Source of the DNA: Gemella haemolysans ATCC 10379
GTDB taxonomy: Bacteria > Bacillota > Bacilli > Staphylococcales > Gemellaceae
Length of the DNA stretch: 64,000 bases
Direction: 5' to 3'
Assembly: GCF_000173915.1 (NCBI RefSeq)
Contig: NZ_ACDZ02000005.1
Span: 62,001-126,000 of the forward strand
Every line of letters begins with the position of its first letter. The stretch's first letter is position 1. The position numbers and the translations under genes were made by a program. The notes beneath the pieces were generated by a model, which was given only the letters and a program-made list of their open reading frames with translations, made no database searches and was not told the origin of the DNA. This document shows, in pieces, positions 63,774 through 64,000 of the stretch.

Positions 63774-64000
63774 ATGAAAAAAAGTATTGCTATATTTTCG
63801 AGTATTTTTATTGTGCTTATTATTTGTGCTACAGCTTATTATTTTATGTTTGGTAGTGGAAAAGATAAGAAGGTAAAAGAAGAATATCAAAAATATGTTG
63901 ATATGATTAATATCAGTCACGATTTCGAAGCTGGAGCAAAAGGCTTAGAAACTCTAACTACTGACGTTGCTCAGAAGGCTATTCCTACTATCAAAACTGA
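63774..64000 (+). CDS. Membrane-anchored or exported protein, 5' part only
   Basis: Open to the window end. MKKSIAIFSSIFIVLIICAT followed by AYYFMFG is a signal peptide or anchor, with a charged stretch KDKKVKEEYQKYVDMINISHDFEAGAKG after it. GAGGAG precedes the ATG. Too little is present to assign a family. Confidence 0.6.
   Translation, partial: MKKSIAIFSSIFIVLIICATAYYFMFGSGKDKKVKEEYQKYVDMINISHDFEAGAKGLETLTTDVAQKAIPTIKT

Overview
The window reads as chromosome from a low-GC, Gram-positive coccus of the Firmicutes, most likely Gemella or a close relative. The evidence is the AT-rich base composition, a mevalonate operon, Spx, CvfB, trigger factor, class Ib ribonucleotide reductase, a lysine riboswitch and a methionine T-box, and an EfeUOB iron system with its own TatA/TatC. 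The genus is an inference from content and style. There is no prophage, CRISPR array or complete insertion sequence.

Layout. 1-3164: end of a selenium operon (selB 3' end, a class V cysteine desulfurase-like enzyme, selA). 3165-3490: three and a bit copies of a 97-bp tandem repeat. 3522-6316: GNAT acetyltransferase and a small sugar cluster (RmlC-like, RmlD-like, GT11-like). 6602-12256: defence island 1, with an AbiL/RloAB-like ATPase-RloB pair inserted beside a broken second GT11 copy, then a DpnII-type GATC restriction-modification operon that carries an extra PD-(D/E)XK nuclease gene between dpnA and dpnB. 12272-31787: mostly core genes (ytxK, rpsU, mevalonate pathway, CDF transporter, PadR pair, HD hydrolase, tRNA-Leu, spx, cvfB, RNase Z, NUDIX, Fur, penicillin acylase-like protein, an orphan structured RNA, yggS, tig, AlkD-like). 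31800-40974: defence island 2, with a type I system in the order hsdM-rhuM-hsdS-hsdR, a small type I toxin-antitoxin-like locus missed by ordinary ORF calling, and a one-gene HEPN plus PD-(D/E)XK fusion. 41000-48357: riboswitch-controlled lysine/DAP genes and an alanine racemase, bracketed by two inverted copies of a ~135-bp intergenic repeat. 48487-56369: usp, a DUF1450-Ig fusion, a TreR-like regulator, nrdIEF, two histidine phosphatases. 56429-64000: T-box metA, convergent efeOBU-tatCA under a Fur-like box, pnuC, and the start of a membrane-anchored protein.

Most striking: HsdS is 621 aa with three target-recognition domains instead of two. A (GAAC)4 tract lies exactly after the second repeat helix. 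Loss or gain of one unit would end the protein at 408 or 413 aa, the normal two-domain size. A 12-bp duplication in its first spacer resembles the EcoR124I spacer repeat. The gene may therefore switch between two- and three-domain forms. The HEPN-nuclease gene and hsdM also share a near-identical hairpin/T-run/extended -10 module just upstream, so the two systems may be co-regulated.
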